From Cryptomeria japonica (lineage: Eukaryota; Streptophyta; Pinopsida; Cupressales; Cupressaceae): a stretch of DNA of 64,000 bases. The notes under the pieces were generated by a model. The model made no database searches and had not been told where the DNA came from. It was given only the letters and a program-made list of their open reading frames with translations. The translations under genes and the position numbers were made by a program. Of the stretch, positions 1-11,804 are shown piece after piece. The stretch is taken from assembly GCF_030272615.1 (NCBI RefSeq), contig NC_081409.1, positions 204,518,864 to 204,582,863 on the forward strand. Reading direction: 5' to 3'. Numbering within the stretch: position 1 is the stretch's first letter; every line of letters begins with the position of its first letter.

Positions 1-55
<55 letters not shown>

Positions 56-144
56 GGAGAGGGGGAGGGAGAGAGAGGGGGGGAGAGATAGAGGACAAAT
101 TGGGAGAGAGGGAGAGGGAGAGGGAGGGCAGAGATGGGGAGAAT

Positions 145-233
<89 letters not shown>

Positions 234-304
234 GCGGATAGGAAGAGAGGGAGAGAGGGAGAGAGATAGGGAAAGAAAGAGAAGGGAGATAGGGTGAGAA
301 TAGG

Positions 305-342
<38 letters not shown>

Positions 343-639
343 GAAGAGAGGGAGAGAATATGATAGGGAGAGGGGGAGGGAGAGAGAGTTAGAGAGAGAG
401 AAAGATTAGGGGGTAGGAAGAGAGGGATAGAATAGGATAAGGAGAGGGGGAGGGAGAGAGATTAGAGACAAAGAGAGAAGAGGATAGGAAGAGAGGGAGA
501 GAGAGATAGGGAAATAAAGAGAAGGGAGAGAGGTGAGAATAGGATTAAGAAGAGAGAGAGTAGGGGGTAGGAAGAGAGCAATAGAATAGGATAATGAGAG
601 GGGGGGAGTTAGAGAGAGAGAAGGGGATAGGGAGAGAGG

Positions 640-721
<82 letters not shown>

Positions 722-1009
722 ATAGGATAAGGAGAGGGGGAGGGAGAGGGAGAGGGAGGGAGGAGGGAGAGGGATAGGAAGAGAGAGAGAGAGAGATAGG
801 GAAAGAAAGAGAAGGGAGAGAGAGAGGGGGGGAGGGGGAGAGAGGTTAGAGACAAAGAGAGAAGGGGATAGGAAGAGAGGGAGAGAGGGAGAGAGATAGG
901 AAAGAAAGAAAAGGGAGAGAGGGTGATAATAGGATTAAAAGAGAGAGAGAGAGAGAGAGAGAGGGGAGGAGGAGAGAGAGAGAGAGTAGGGAGAGGAGGG
1001 AGGAGGGAA

Positions 1010-1049
<40 letters not shown>

Positions 1050-1104
1050 TAGTAGGGGGTAGGAAGATAGGGATAGAATAGTATAAGGAGAGGGGTAGGG
1101 AGAT

Positions 1105-1145
<41 letters not shown>

Positions 1146-2157
1146 GAAGAGAGAGAGAGAGATAGTAGGGGGTAGGAAGATAGGGATAGAATAGTATAAG
1201 GAGAGGGGTAGGGAAGAGAGAGAGAGAGGAAGAGAAGAGAGAGATGAGAGAGCTAGAGAGAGAGAGAGAGAATAGGAGAGAGGAAGAGGGGAGAGGGAGG
1301 AGGAGAGAGAGTTAGAGAGAGAGAGTAGGGATGGTAGGAAGATGGGGATAGAATAGGATTAGGAGAGGGGGAGGGAGAGAGAGTTAGAGACAAAGAGAGA
1401 AGGGGATAGGAAGAAGGGAGGGAAAGAAAAGAGAAAGGAGAAGAGGGTAGAGAATAGGATTGAGAGAGAGAGAGAGAGAGAATAGGATAAGGAGAGGGGG
1501 AGGGAGGGAGGGTTAGGGACAAAGAGAGAAAGGGGATAGGAAGAGAGGGAGAGAGATAGGGAAAGAAAGAGAAGGGAGAGAGGGTGAGAATAGGATTGAG
1601 AGAGAGAGAGAGAGACTAGGGGAGATGGGGAGGAGAGAGAGAGAGTAGGGGGTAAGAAGAGGGATAGAATAGGATAAGGAGAAGGTGGAGGGAGAGCTGT
1701 GATAGAGATAGAGAGAGAAGGGGATAGGAAGAGAGTGAGAGAGATAGGAAGAAGAAGAGAAGGGAGAGAGGGTGAGAATAGGATTGAGAGAGAGAGAAGG
1801 GGATAGGAAGAGAGGGAGAGAAAGGATAAGGAGAGGGGGTGAGAAAGGTAGTTAGAGAGAGAGTAGGGGGAGAGGGGGTAAGATAGAGAATAGGTAATAA
1901 GAAGAGAGGAGAGAGAATATGATAAGGAGAGGGGGGAGGGGATAGAGAGAGGGGGAGAGAGAGAGAGGAGATTGGGAGAGAGGGAGAGGGGAGAGGAAGA
2001 GAGAGAGGGTGGAGATGGGGAGAATAGAGAGAGAGAGAGAGAGAGAGAGTAGGATAAGGTAACGAGAGGGGGAGGGAGAGGGTAGGGGGAGAGGGAGAGG
2101 TTAGGGGAGAGAAAGAGAGAGAAGGGTAGAGGGTGATAATAGGATAGGGATAACGAG

Positions 2158-2190
<33 letters not shown>

Positions 2191-2370
2191 GAGAGAGAGA
2201 GAGAGAGAGAGAGACATGAGGTAGAGAGATAACGAGAAGGAGAAGAGGGTGAGAGACTTGGTAGAGAGAGAAGTGTGAGGGGGGAGAGAGATGAGATAGA
2301 ACTCAAGAAGGATAATTAGGGCTCAGAATAGACAGAGACGGTGATGGGGGAAGGAAGACAATAGAGAGGA
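1..2370. repeat. GA-rich purine tract with higher-order repeats
   Basis: The plus strand is almost entirely purine for about 2.3 kb. Runs of (GA)n are mixed with longer recurring phrases such as GGGTGAGAATAGGATT (near 285, 525, 910, 1445, 1575 and 1760) and GTTAGAGACAAAGAGAGAAG (near 455, 845, 1385 and 1510). The long open frames across it on both strands are low-complexity artefacts (Arg-Glu or Ser-Leu repeats) and I do not call them genes. Confidence 0.95.
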
Positions 2371-2386
2371 AAAGAAGAGAGATATG

Positions 2387-2492
2387 CATGTATACAAACA
2401 TATATACATATATCTATATAAATATATGTATATATATAACTATAGATATGCATATATACATACATAAACACATATTATATATGTATTTTGTG
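2387..2492. repeat. TATA/TACA microsatellite-like tract
   Basis: Degenerate TATATACATA repeats form an AT-rich tract between the purine tract and the palindrome array. No gene is visible. Confidence 0.8.
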
Positions 2493-2516
2493 AAAATCAA
2501 AATAATGGTTTTTCAT

Positions 2517-2782
2517 AACCCGTACGGGTTTTGTGAAACTCAAAATGATATTTTTCATAACCAGTACGGGTTATGAAAAACCATAATTTTGGTTTTTCAT
2601 AACCAGTATGGGTTATGATTAACCATATTTTTGGTTTTTCATAACCTGTACGGGTTTTGGGAAATTCAAAATGATGGTTTTAGTTTTACATAACCCGTAC
2701 GGGTTATGTAGAACTATGAATGGTACTTTTCGTTTTTCAAAACCCGAGCGGGTTATATTGCACATCAAAACCCGTGCGAGTT
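2517..2782. repeat. array of a 14-bp palindrome (AACCCGTACGGGTT)
   Basis: Seven copies of a 14-base palindrome or one- to three-base variants start at 2517, 2559, 2601, 2643, 2692, 2741 and 2769. The first and fifth copies are perfect AACCCGTACGGGTT. Spacings are 42, 42, 42, 49, 49 and 28 bases, all multiples of seven. The DNA between copies is also related (GGTTTTTCATAACC and similar). This is a minisatellite; the short open frames across it are not convincing genes. Confidence 0.85.
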
Positions 2783-4051
2783 TTGGCTTGGTAAGAGGGT
2801 TGGAAAATGACCCTAAGACTTGGAAGCCCATTTTCCCTCCATTTTTGTCCCTTTACACATTTTTTCATCTTCCAACATGATTTCTCGACTTCATCATCAT
2901 CAGGTTTACAAATGATCAAGTGGGTATCTCTAAAATTACCACCATAATCTCACACGTCTTCTCATCTTTCTGACCATATAAGTTTTTCTATTTTTAGACA
3001 ACATTAGCATAATAAACTTTAATTTTCTTTACTAGTGCCTTGACAGTCCTCGGAGACATACATCTACCATTTTTTTAATAACTTTTGATATACTTGAACA
3101 AATTCAAAATAAATTACATATTAATGTTCTACACTAGATTCTATACAATTTTTTTTTTTAAAGTTTTCATTTTCGATTATTTTGATGCAAGTTATGCCTA
3201 GCGCACGAACAGGTACCAAATTTTTAGGATGCGGTCACTTCAAATAATCATTTAAAAAAAAATACTCATTAAAAGATTACAAAAAAATAAACAACTTCTA
3301 GATCTCCATCTTACTTATCATCCTACCAAAGGGTTTTTCAAAATACTAAATCTAATTATATATTTTGTGCAGCGCATGAAAACAACTATGTTATGTTTTT
3401 CAGAAAAAATCAGGAACAGTTTTTTGTGCGAGAAATATTTGACCCTCTTAATCTTATCCAATTTTAAAAAAATTTAGTAGTTTAGAAACTAGATTCAGAG
3501 TACTACAATTCTTATTCTTTTCTCAACTCCTAGTTTTGAGTGTGTGACCTTCGAATATCTCTTTGAAGTTCAGGTTTACCTGCTTTCGAAAAAAGAAAAA
3601 AAAAAGTGGCCACTTATACCCCTTTTTGTTCACCATCTTGGTGCACTTACCCATAGACATAAGACAAAAACTAAACCAAAGAAAACATCAAAAAAAAAGA
3701 ACAATTACAAATTAAACAATAGATATTTATGGATATATTTAAGCAACTTATAAAGAAATAAGAAAGAAATGAAAATAGTACAATAAAGGAACATAATCTA
3801 GGTTACATTTTCTTTTAAGAGATCTAGAATATAAAAAAGAAGTTCAAAGGATTAAAGACCAACGTCATATGATTTTTTAATAGGTATAATATTTTTGTCT
3901 TTTCATATTTCTTTTTTATCATATTTAAAATTTTTATCAAATAAAAAAAACTAGAAAACAATTGAAATATTTTTATTGACACACTTTTCAAGCAATATTA
4001 AAATTGAAAGTCCACATCAAAACATAAGTCCCCTGTTTTTTAAGTAAGGGA
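2783..4051. other. AT-rich intergenic DNA, no gene seen
   Basis: I see no coding region here. Near 3625-3650 the phrase CACCATCTTGGTGCACTTAC occurs, and a related phrase appears in reverse orientation near 35,180-35,200, suggesting one short dispersed repeat family. Confidence 0.6.
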
Positions 4052-4209
4052 CTAATAAATAAATGAGCTACTAGTGCTTGTGAATGGTTTTTATTTTTCT
4101 AATTGCAAGTAGTATGTTGCAAATTCAAATCTAATAAATAAATGAGCTACTAGTGCTTGTGAATGATTTTTGTTTTTCTAGTTGGAAGTAGTAGGCTGCA
4201 AATTTAGAT
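4052..4209. repeat. two-copy 79-bp tandem duplication
   Basis: A unit beginning CTAATAAATAAATGAGCTAC is present twice in direct tandem (4052-4130 and 4131-4209) with a few substitutions. It lies in noncoding AT-rich DNA. Confidence 0.8.
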
Positions 4210-4339
4210 CGTTTAATTGATATGCAAGTAGTCAAAACTTTGTTATATTGTCTTGTAGTAAAAAAAAAAGTATCATATTACACTTCACCTCTTCTCTTCT
4301 ATACTATAAAATAGTTGATATATTATTAAATTATACAAA

Positions 4340-5160
4340 AGTAATTGATAAAATGGTAAATTTTTAATTGAAAGTAAATGAGCATAGATTGTAATATTGC
4401 CTCACCAACATATTATTATCGATTATATAAAAATTAAACAATTTAAATAGAAAATATTATCTGCCATACACATATTTTGATTATTTTTATAAATTTCATT
4501 TCAAATCAAATTAAAATTACATCATATTAAAAGAATTGTACTAATAATCATTATAACTATATTCGCTTAATATAGCTATTGTTCTCGTCTCTAGATAATA
4601 TCGACACACTATGAAATTCATTATATATACCAGAATCAAAAAAATTAAAAAATTACCGAATAGATAGTACCAAAAAAAACCCACATGAGAAATGTTAACT
4701 AAACTAAACCTCCTTGGAATTTCACAGTCAATTGACTTGAAAAGCCTGTTCCAGTGTATTAAAAAAATAGCTATTAAATTTCAGAACGTGGCAAGATTCT
4801 TTGCGCCCTACTCACCAACTTTGAGCAGTCCTGAAAATTTAAAACTAAAATGTATTTCTGTGTGCGGCGAAAATTTCGAAGAAAAACAGGTTGTCTTATC
4901 TAGAATGTTATTATAATTGCTCAAATCAACGGATAAAAAATTTCTCCGTTTTCGAAGATTCGCAGCCTGTATGGAAAAGATTCGTTTTACGAGTGATTGC
5001 AAAGTTATAAAATGGCAGGGCAATTCAAGGTATAGATTCAGTTCAGAGAAGTTGGAATGCATGTACACCGTCTCTTTTAATTGTTGTTGTTTGAGCCTCT
5101 TTCTTCGTAATCTAGTGGTCACTATCAAGGACTCGTTTAAAGATGCCATCATAACATAGG
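4340..5160. repeat. orphan copy of the peroxidase upstream region
   Basis: This stretch aligns by eye, in the same orientation, with 26,340-27,430, the DNA upstream of the intact peroxidase gene. Shared blocks include TTTCAGAACGTGGCAAGATT (about 4780 and 27,075), TTGGAATGCATGTAC and CTCGTTTAAAG.TGCCATCAT. In the other copy the peroxidase gene lies just to the left, but here the DNA to the left (2.8-4.3 kb) shows no peroxidase sequence. Open frames on both strands here are probably incidental. It is either a truncated third duplicate or a dispersed repeat shared by both places. Confidence 0.7.
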
Positions 5161-5212
5161 AGGACTAGGACCAGTAATGTATCCAGTGTGCAATGATCAT
5201 GTTCAAAGATCA

Positions 5213-5420
5213 GCGGTTAATCTTCACACAAAATGATACAATAATAAAAAATTCAGATTTGCAAAACATGATATTTTTTTGTCTGATTTTTTTGTGTTTC
5301 TTTATAGCAATGGGGATGCAGATCATGAAGATATAGACCCTAAAAATTTCGCAGAAATCTGTTGTGTTTTGCAGACTTTCGAAACTGAACAGAGTGTTGT
5401 TTTGTGTGGAGATTAACCGC
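5213..5420. mobile_element. foldback (MITE-like) inverted repeat
   Basis: A 21-base arm (5213-5233, starting GCGGTTAATCTTCACACAAA) is matched in reverse complement at 5400-5420 with one mismatch. Weaker complementarity continues inward (GCAAAACA). The roughly 208-bp unit has no coding content. I could not find a clear target duplication, so the transposon class is inferred from the structure only. Confidence 0.5.
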
Positions 5421-5919
5421 GTCCTGTCCAAAAGGTTTGGAAGGTGAAATAGGTAAAATTCTGGTCTATATTTTGCGTATATGTGAATTGGATGTTAAAG
5501 ACGTGTAAGTAGAGGGTCTCATCTCTATGAAATGAACTCAAAATAGGTTTAACGAGAAAATAGAAACCCTTTGCAGGACCCTTTGTAGGAGGAAGCATTT
5601 AAAGACATCCTCATTATTACAACTAAACAACATAGAAGCACTAAAGCATGTAAATTAAAGTGACGAATGGTAACAAAATTTGGCAATGTGAGAAATTGCA
5701 AGTCGTAAGTGTTAGGGAAGAGCGCCAGTTACCATCCATGTTCCAATAACAGTTCACTCCTTGCACACCCAAGCCTCGAATCACTAACTTTAAAGAAACT
5801 GAAAAAAAAATTAAAAAAAAATCCATTAATAATTTTTGCATGTACCAATAGCTGCCCATTTTTTAGCATTTCTAGACCATAATTGACCCATTTGTACACC
5901 TTTATTGGTACCTATAGTG

Positions 5920-6112
5920 CACGACTACTAGGGCATTAGTGCATAAGTAATGAAAATTTTAAGTGGATAGTTATTGGGGCATCTTTAAGCAGATATCAGG
6001 CAACATTTTAAAATGTGTACTTTTTTCCCTTGCACACATAGTGAATCCCACAATGTGCATTGTTACTACCTAGAAGCTAAAACAATAGTTATAAGCAGTT
6101 AAGTCCCATACG
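5920..6112 (-). repeat. dispersed repeat, inverted relative to 26.5 kb
   Basis: Read on the minus strand, this segment matches about 26,505-26,710 (for example GACTTAACT, AGCTATTGTT, GTGGGATTCA, GCCCCAATAAC). A shorter direct copy sits at 4560-4640. Three copies in two orientations indicate a dispersed repeat family. Confidence 0.6.
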
Positions 6113-7111
6113 GAGACAACAAAAAAACCATACATTCATAAAGCCATTATTAGCAGATCTATCCATTTCTAGTAAAGACAATTGAGAAAGTCATTTTGAT
6201 ATTGAGAGTTTCTTATCTGTTTACCTATTGATCATTATTAAGCCATAATATTTAGGTATATTTATCTCTCTTGCAAAACCTCTGTAAGTGTCCTAGATTG
6301 TCCCTACTACTCACTCTTCAATTCGGAAAAATGGAGTTCTAAAGATTTGTTGCACAAGATGGTGTTGAACGTATCAACAAGGCTAGCATGGAAGGCATGT
6401 TCAAGCTTCCACTTGTACAACTTACAACAAATGATTTGTTGATAGAAGAAATTCTTGAAATAGGGATACAATCGAAAGACAAGTAAGTACATGCAAACCT
6501 CCTCAGTTCAAAGTAAAATCTGTGTATTGAATTCCAATCCATAAACACAATAGAGATACCGATGGAGACTTAATTGGATGTAGCATGTCGCACCAAAGTT
6601 GTTAGAGTATGCTAAGCTAGTACATAATGTTTCGTAAAGCCACATTAGTATTTTACCCAAATCATTATCTACCAAAACTAACTATAGTAATCATTTTGAG
6701 GATTAATTTCATGGTGCTAGATCTTCATTTAGTTCCACTTCTTGTTGGAGATAAGAACAATTATTTCTTGGGGTAGATGAATATCCCATCAACAAAGGAC
6801 TTGGACCCTTTCTAGAATATAACAAATTCTACTCCAACAAAAGATCATGGGGGTTTCACTAGAGATATTGAATAAGAGATAGACTTCTACTGCTGCATTA
6901 AAAGCATTGGCATGTTCTTCATTTATTGATGTAAACTCTCTATGACGCCACCACAACCAACAAAGGTGTAAAAAGTTGTTTGCAATGCATGGATTTTTAG
7001 GATTGTCCTTTGAGAAAATAGAATTAAAGTATGGAAGTAGGATCTGCCAGATCCTGAGGGAAAGACCATGTTAGACAATAATTTCTATTTTCTTGCATGT
7101 GAAGAAAGACC
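6113..7111. other. intergenic DNA upstream of the transposase gene
   Basis: No gene recognised. This stretch should contain the promoter and left end of the CACTA-type unit, but I could not identify a convincing CACTA terminus. Confidence 0.4.
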
Positions 7112-10100
7112 ATGTCAGACAATATCAACGAACAACAAAATAAGAAGACAATTGCTAGATTGTGGTCTAACTTGAAAAGAAAAGGTGATGGAAAATGTTA
7201 TTGTCCGTGCAAAATTTGTAAGGGGTTAAAGACTAGAAGACTTCTAATCAAAACAGCGAAGAAACATTGTAGGCTACATGGTCACATTGAAGGTGGACAT
7301 GATTATCATCCATTGGTAAGTTTTTCATTATATCGTTTTGACAATTTATATACATAATAAATCGCGTGATGATGAGATCATGATCACGGTTTATTTATGT
7401 ATATCAATTTTATATAGGTCGAGCACCCCGGAGCACATGGTATGGATCAACACAACCCTGAGAATATGGTTTTTGAAGTGGACGAACATGGAGGTGTGAA
7501 TATCGAAGCTGAAGATAATGATCCCATGGAAGATGACGATCATGAGCCAGAAAACACAATTGAAGATTATGGTACAAATACATTGATCCATGACTCATTT
7601 AGTACTCACGCAGCTGATCATGATGATGAAGATGACCTTGATGTTGTTCATGATGTCCCTCTACTTGAGAAGGCATCTGAGGCCCTTTATGAAGGCTTGC
7701 AGGCAACTCTTCTCTCCACCGTATTGTTGTTGGTGAACTTGAAGGTTATGAATGGTTTATCCAACATAACAATGTCACGTATGTTAAGGTATGTCATATA
7801 TTTCATAATAAACTGTGAATCATGTTGTACCATTAATATTCTTTATTATAACAAATTATATTTTGTTGCTATAGATTGATAGGTGAGTTTTTGTTACCAC
7901 CATCAAATATTCTACCTTGCTCATACCGAGAATTATCTGTCGTTATGAAAGATATTGGAATGGAGTATCAAGCAATAGATGCTTGTCTCAATGATCATAT
8001 TATATATCACAAACAACATGAATTTCAAACTGAATGCCCTGAATGTCATATCAGTAGATATCGAACAGATCAAAAAACAAAAAGGGTTCCTTGCAAGGTT
8101 CTTCGCTATATTCACATTATTCCACATATGCAACGATTATTCAAGTGCACTAGCTTGGCACAATTTATGGATTACCATGCACGCAATAGAAGTCAAGATG
8201 ACATTATTCGAATGCCTGTGGATAGTTCAGCATTTATGGACATAGAGGAAAAGTGGCCACACTTTAAAGAAGAACCTCGTAATCTCAGGCTTTCATTGGC
8301 AGCGGACGGTGTCAATCCATTTGGAGAGATGAGATCTGTTTACTCAGGTTGGCCTGTTTTTGTTATCAACAATAACATTCCTCCATGGATGTCAATAAAG
8401 AGGGAGCACATAATGTTGGCAATGATTGTTCCAGGTATTTTATCATTTAAATATAGTCATCTAAATTTAATTATAAATATTGTAGTAAAATGGTCATAAT
8501 AATTATGTAATGTTTTTGTTCATTCGATTAGGTAAGTACCAAGTTAAAGATATGAATGTATATATCAAGCCTCCTATCGACGAGTTGCTGGAGTTATGGA
8601 ATGGTGTCACTATGTATGACGTCTCTAGACCAATAGGAAAAAGACAATTTCAATTTCATGCGATGCTTCTATGGACAATACACGATGCCTCGGGGCTAAC
8701 ACATTTTTGTGGTATTTTATATTGTTTAAGTTGTGCATGAACATTATAATTCAAAAAATTATCATATTTAATCCAATTATACATTATCTTGTAGGTCTTC
8801 AAACAAAGGGAAAATTTGCATGTCCTGTTTGTGGTCCAAAGATGAAATCTCATCATTCAAAAAGTTTAGGAAAGCAGGTGTTTGATGAGTATAGGCACTT
8901 TCTCCACAAAAATCATAAGTATCGAAATACTGAAAAACATCTTTTCAATGGGAAAGAAGAGAATACATCAAAGCCACAAAGAATGACACCTCACCTGTTG
9001 AAGTTGGAATATAATAGAATTAATCATCAAGGTAATGCCATTCCATCTATTGGTTTGTCATAAAACATCTTTTCTATTGTGTTTTGTTTATTGATGATGT
9101 GATTGATGATCATGAAGGTCGTGAAGGCATAAATGACCACCTTCCTAAGGGAATAAAAAGTTAACCCCGACAATTTAGTAGGTTGCCTTACTACGAGCAG
9201 TTACAAATTGTTCATTTGTTTGATAGTATGCATATTGGAAAGAATATAACAGAGACATTATGGAAAATATTGGATGGAAGGCGTGACAAAGAAAAAATTG
9301 TCAAAATATGTAGTGACATTCAGGATTCCAATCATGCAATGATAAATATCATTCAATCAAATAGCCATGGAGACCAGATTAATATAAGTGAGCTTCCTTG
9401 GTTATTAACGGACCAACAAAGCAATGCTATAAAAGAAGTCATACGAAAAATTCGATTTCACACAAGATTTGCTGCGAACATAAACAATCTCATATCAAAG
9501 AAAAGTGAATTTGGGCCAGGGATGAAAACGCATGATTGGCATACCTTCATTAAGGTAATTCATGTTCTTGTGTTTTTAGTATGTATTTAAGTACTGAGCA
9601 TAGGTGTACTTTTCATTATGTTACAAAAAAATGAAAAGATAATTTTATAATTGTTGCAGTACGTTCTACCTCTATCTCTCCTAGATGACTTCGACAATAA
9701 TGTCAAGCAAGTCATATATGATCTTGGAAAATACACAAGGTAAGTAGTGATATTTGTTTAGTTCGTTGTATAGATATTATATTTGCGATTTGTTTTACTT
9801 CTTAGGTAATTTTTTTTTTTGCGTCTTGAATACCTTGTAGGTGGTTGTCATGTAAAGAAATCCATAAAGACGATATAAAATATTGGAAGAGAAAAATTCC
9901 TCATTTAATGTGTGAAATGCAAAAGTGTCTACCTCCATCTTTTTTCAATGCACAAGAACACTACCTCATACACCAAGTTGAGGAGATTGAATTGTGTGGA
10001 CCTATACACACTAGGTCAATGTGGATGGTTGAGAGGCACTTGAAATTTTTGAAGGCTTTGGTTCGACAAAGAGCACATCCTGAGGGTTCTATGGTGGAGG

Positions 10101-11219
10101 GATATATGGTATACCAGACTATGGTGTACATTTCTGAATATCTTCCTAAGTTTGCAGCAAAGATCCATGTGGATCGCATTTGGGATCCCAACACCATTAA
10201 CAAATTTGAAGGGGAGTACTTGACAGGGAAAGGTAGATTGAGGAAAGTGAGAGGTAATTATAAGATGTTATTGTAGTTAATTAATTCTTAATCTTCAAAA
10301 TAAATCGATTGTAAGACGTCTATTTATTTTTTGTATAGTTGGTCGAGAGTGGGATGCACTACATTTGTATATTGCAAACAATCTTGATTGGATGATGGTA
10401 TGGATTGAATGTTGTCAACATTCTAGATGCACGTTAACATGGGAAGGTGTGGCTTCATTGGTTAAAGAAGCACATCGTAATGGAGATTCCAACGTTACAC
10501 AAAGGGAAATTGATTTAGCATATGGTTTAATAGATAAATAAGTACGTATAAATTTATTAATCACCCATATGTTTATCAACTCACAATGCAATAAATTTTA
10601 CATGTTTGACATATCGCAGGTCAAACACCACAACACTATGTGCTGCAATGGTCATAAATTTTGCATAAAAAAGTTGGATGACACAAAGAAAAATTGTGAT
10701 TCTGGCATCACTGCAGCCTTTGAGGTGACAAATATTTCATCAAAAAATGACATTCATCCTCAACAGTCTCAAAATCGATACTATGGCATTTTGGATGATA
10801 TACTTGAGTGTGACTTTAATTCCTTCAAATTAGTTTTGCTCGTCGTCAAATGGTACAGGCTACGATTGAATAAAAATGATCCTGATAGAACTGTTATTGA
10901 ACATGATAATGGTTTTATAATGCTAAATACAAGGTCATTTGAACCAATTGGGGATGAGCCCTATGTTCTTCCAAGCCAATGTGAACAAGTATTTTACTCA
11001 GAGGTTCCACATAAACCGAGTTGGTCATTTGTTGTTAGACATGATCCAAGAGGAAGGCCGACAAAGTATAATGTGATGGAAGAAGAAGATATCGAAGAAG
11101 AAGATACCAAAGAAGTAGAAGATGAAGTGGATTATGATCACGATCGACAGTTTCACAATGACGATGAAGAAGAACAAGAAGAAGAAGAGCAAGAAGAAGA
11201 AGAAGAAGATGATGATGAA

Positions 11220-11268
<49 letters not shown>

Positions 11269-11318
11269 GTGAAGATGTTGATGATGATGATGATGACGAT
11301 GACGACGATGACGACGAC

Positions 11319-11368
<50 letters not shown>

Positions 11369-11402
11369 CCTTGATGTTCATGATGATGAGGAATGTGATT
11401 AG
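7112..11402 (+). pseudogene. CACTA (En/Spm) transposase, TNP2 type, ten exons, two in-frame stops
   Basis: This is the main transposase of a CACTA DNA transposon, expected to bind element ends and catalyse excision. Proposed exons with GT-AG borders are 7112-7315, 7418-7788, 7875-8434, 8532-8711, 8795-9031, 9118-9554, 9660-9739, 9841-10253, 10339-10541 and 10620-11402. They join in phase to 1,156 codons. Domain order: an N-terminal Cys/His transposase-associated region (CPCKICKG, then HCRLHGH), the TNP2 core (LPCSYRELS, CPECHISRYR, NPFGEMRS, PPWMSIKREHIML, FACPVCGPKM), a DUF4218-like region (PPSFFNAQEHYLIHQVEEIE) and a DUF4216-like region (YYGILDDILE, QVFYSEVP). The tail is almost pure Asp. 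Two stops interrupt it: TAA at 9162-9164 inside exon 6, and TAA at 10539-10541 just before a donor. Everything else is open, so inactivation looks recent. Exon borders are my reading, not RNA-based. Confidence 0.85.
11200..11370 (+). repeat. GAT/GAC trinucleotide repeat encoding poly-Asp
   Basis: A GAT/GAC microsatellite lies in frame inside the last transposase exon and encodes two long runs of Asp separated by Gly-Glu-Asp-Val. It follows a Glu-rich stretch, so the protein has a strongly acidic C-terminal tail. The repeat is of the kind that changes length by slippage. Confidence 0.9.
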
Positions 11403-11804
11403 TATATTATCTATTGAATATTGACTTCTTGATAGAATTTTTCTGACATAATTAATTCATTCTATTTTGAATTCTAATGCCATTACATAATTAATTCATG
11501 ATGCACCTTTTAATATGGAGATGGAGATAGTGGGTGTGACTATTTATGTGACAATTTTTAAACTGTGTTTATTTATGGAAATTGGATTGTTTATTAGCTA
11601 TGTGACTATTTATGTGACCATTTAGTTGAGGATCCTGCATAGTCTACATAAAGTAAAGGTAAGGAATTACACAATTTACAATGATTTTGACAACATCTTT
11701 TTATTATTTAATACTCTTTTTGTCTACAGAGTTCATGTTGTTCATGTTGTGTATGATGTAATTTCGCTAACGTTTTTTATATTTTTTCTTTGTCATAGGC
11801 CGAC

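Noticed and set aside
406-2306. Long open frames rich in Ser, Leu and Pro on the minus strand of the GA tract
   Set aside because: They are products of dinucleotide repeats, exist in several frames at once and show no domain or start context.
2517-2782. CRISPR-like array, because of a palindromic repeat with spacers
   Set aside because: The intervening sequence is related from unit to unit, and this is clearly plant nuclear DNA; it is a minisatellite.
11025-11381. Minus-strand frame of Ile/Val/Phe runs and another plus-frame of Met/Lys runs
   Set aside because: Both are shadows of the in-frame GAT repeat of the transposase exon.
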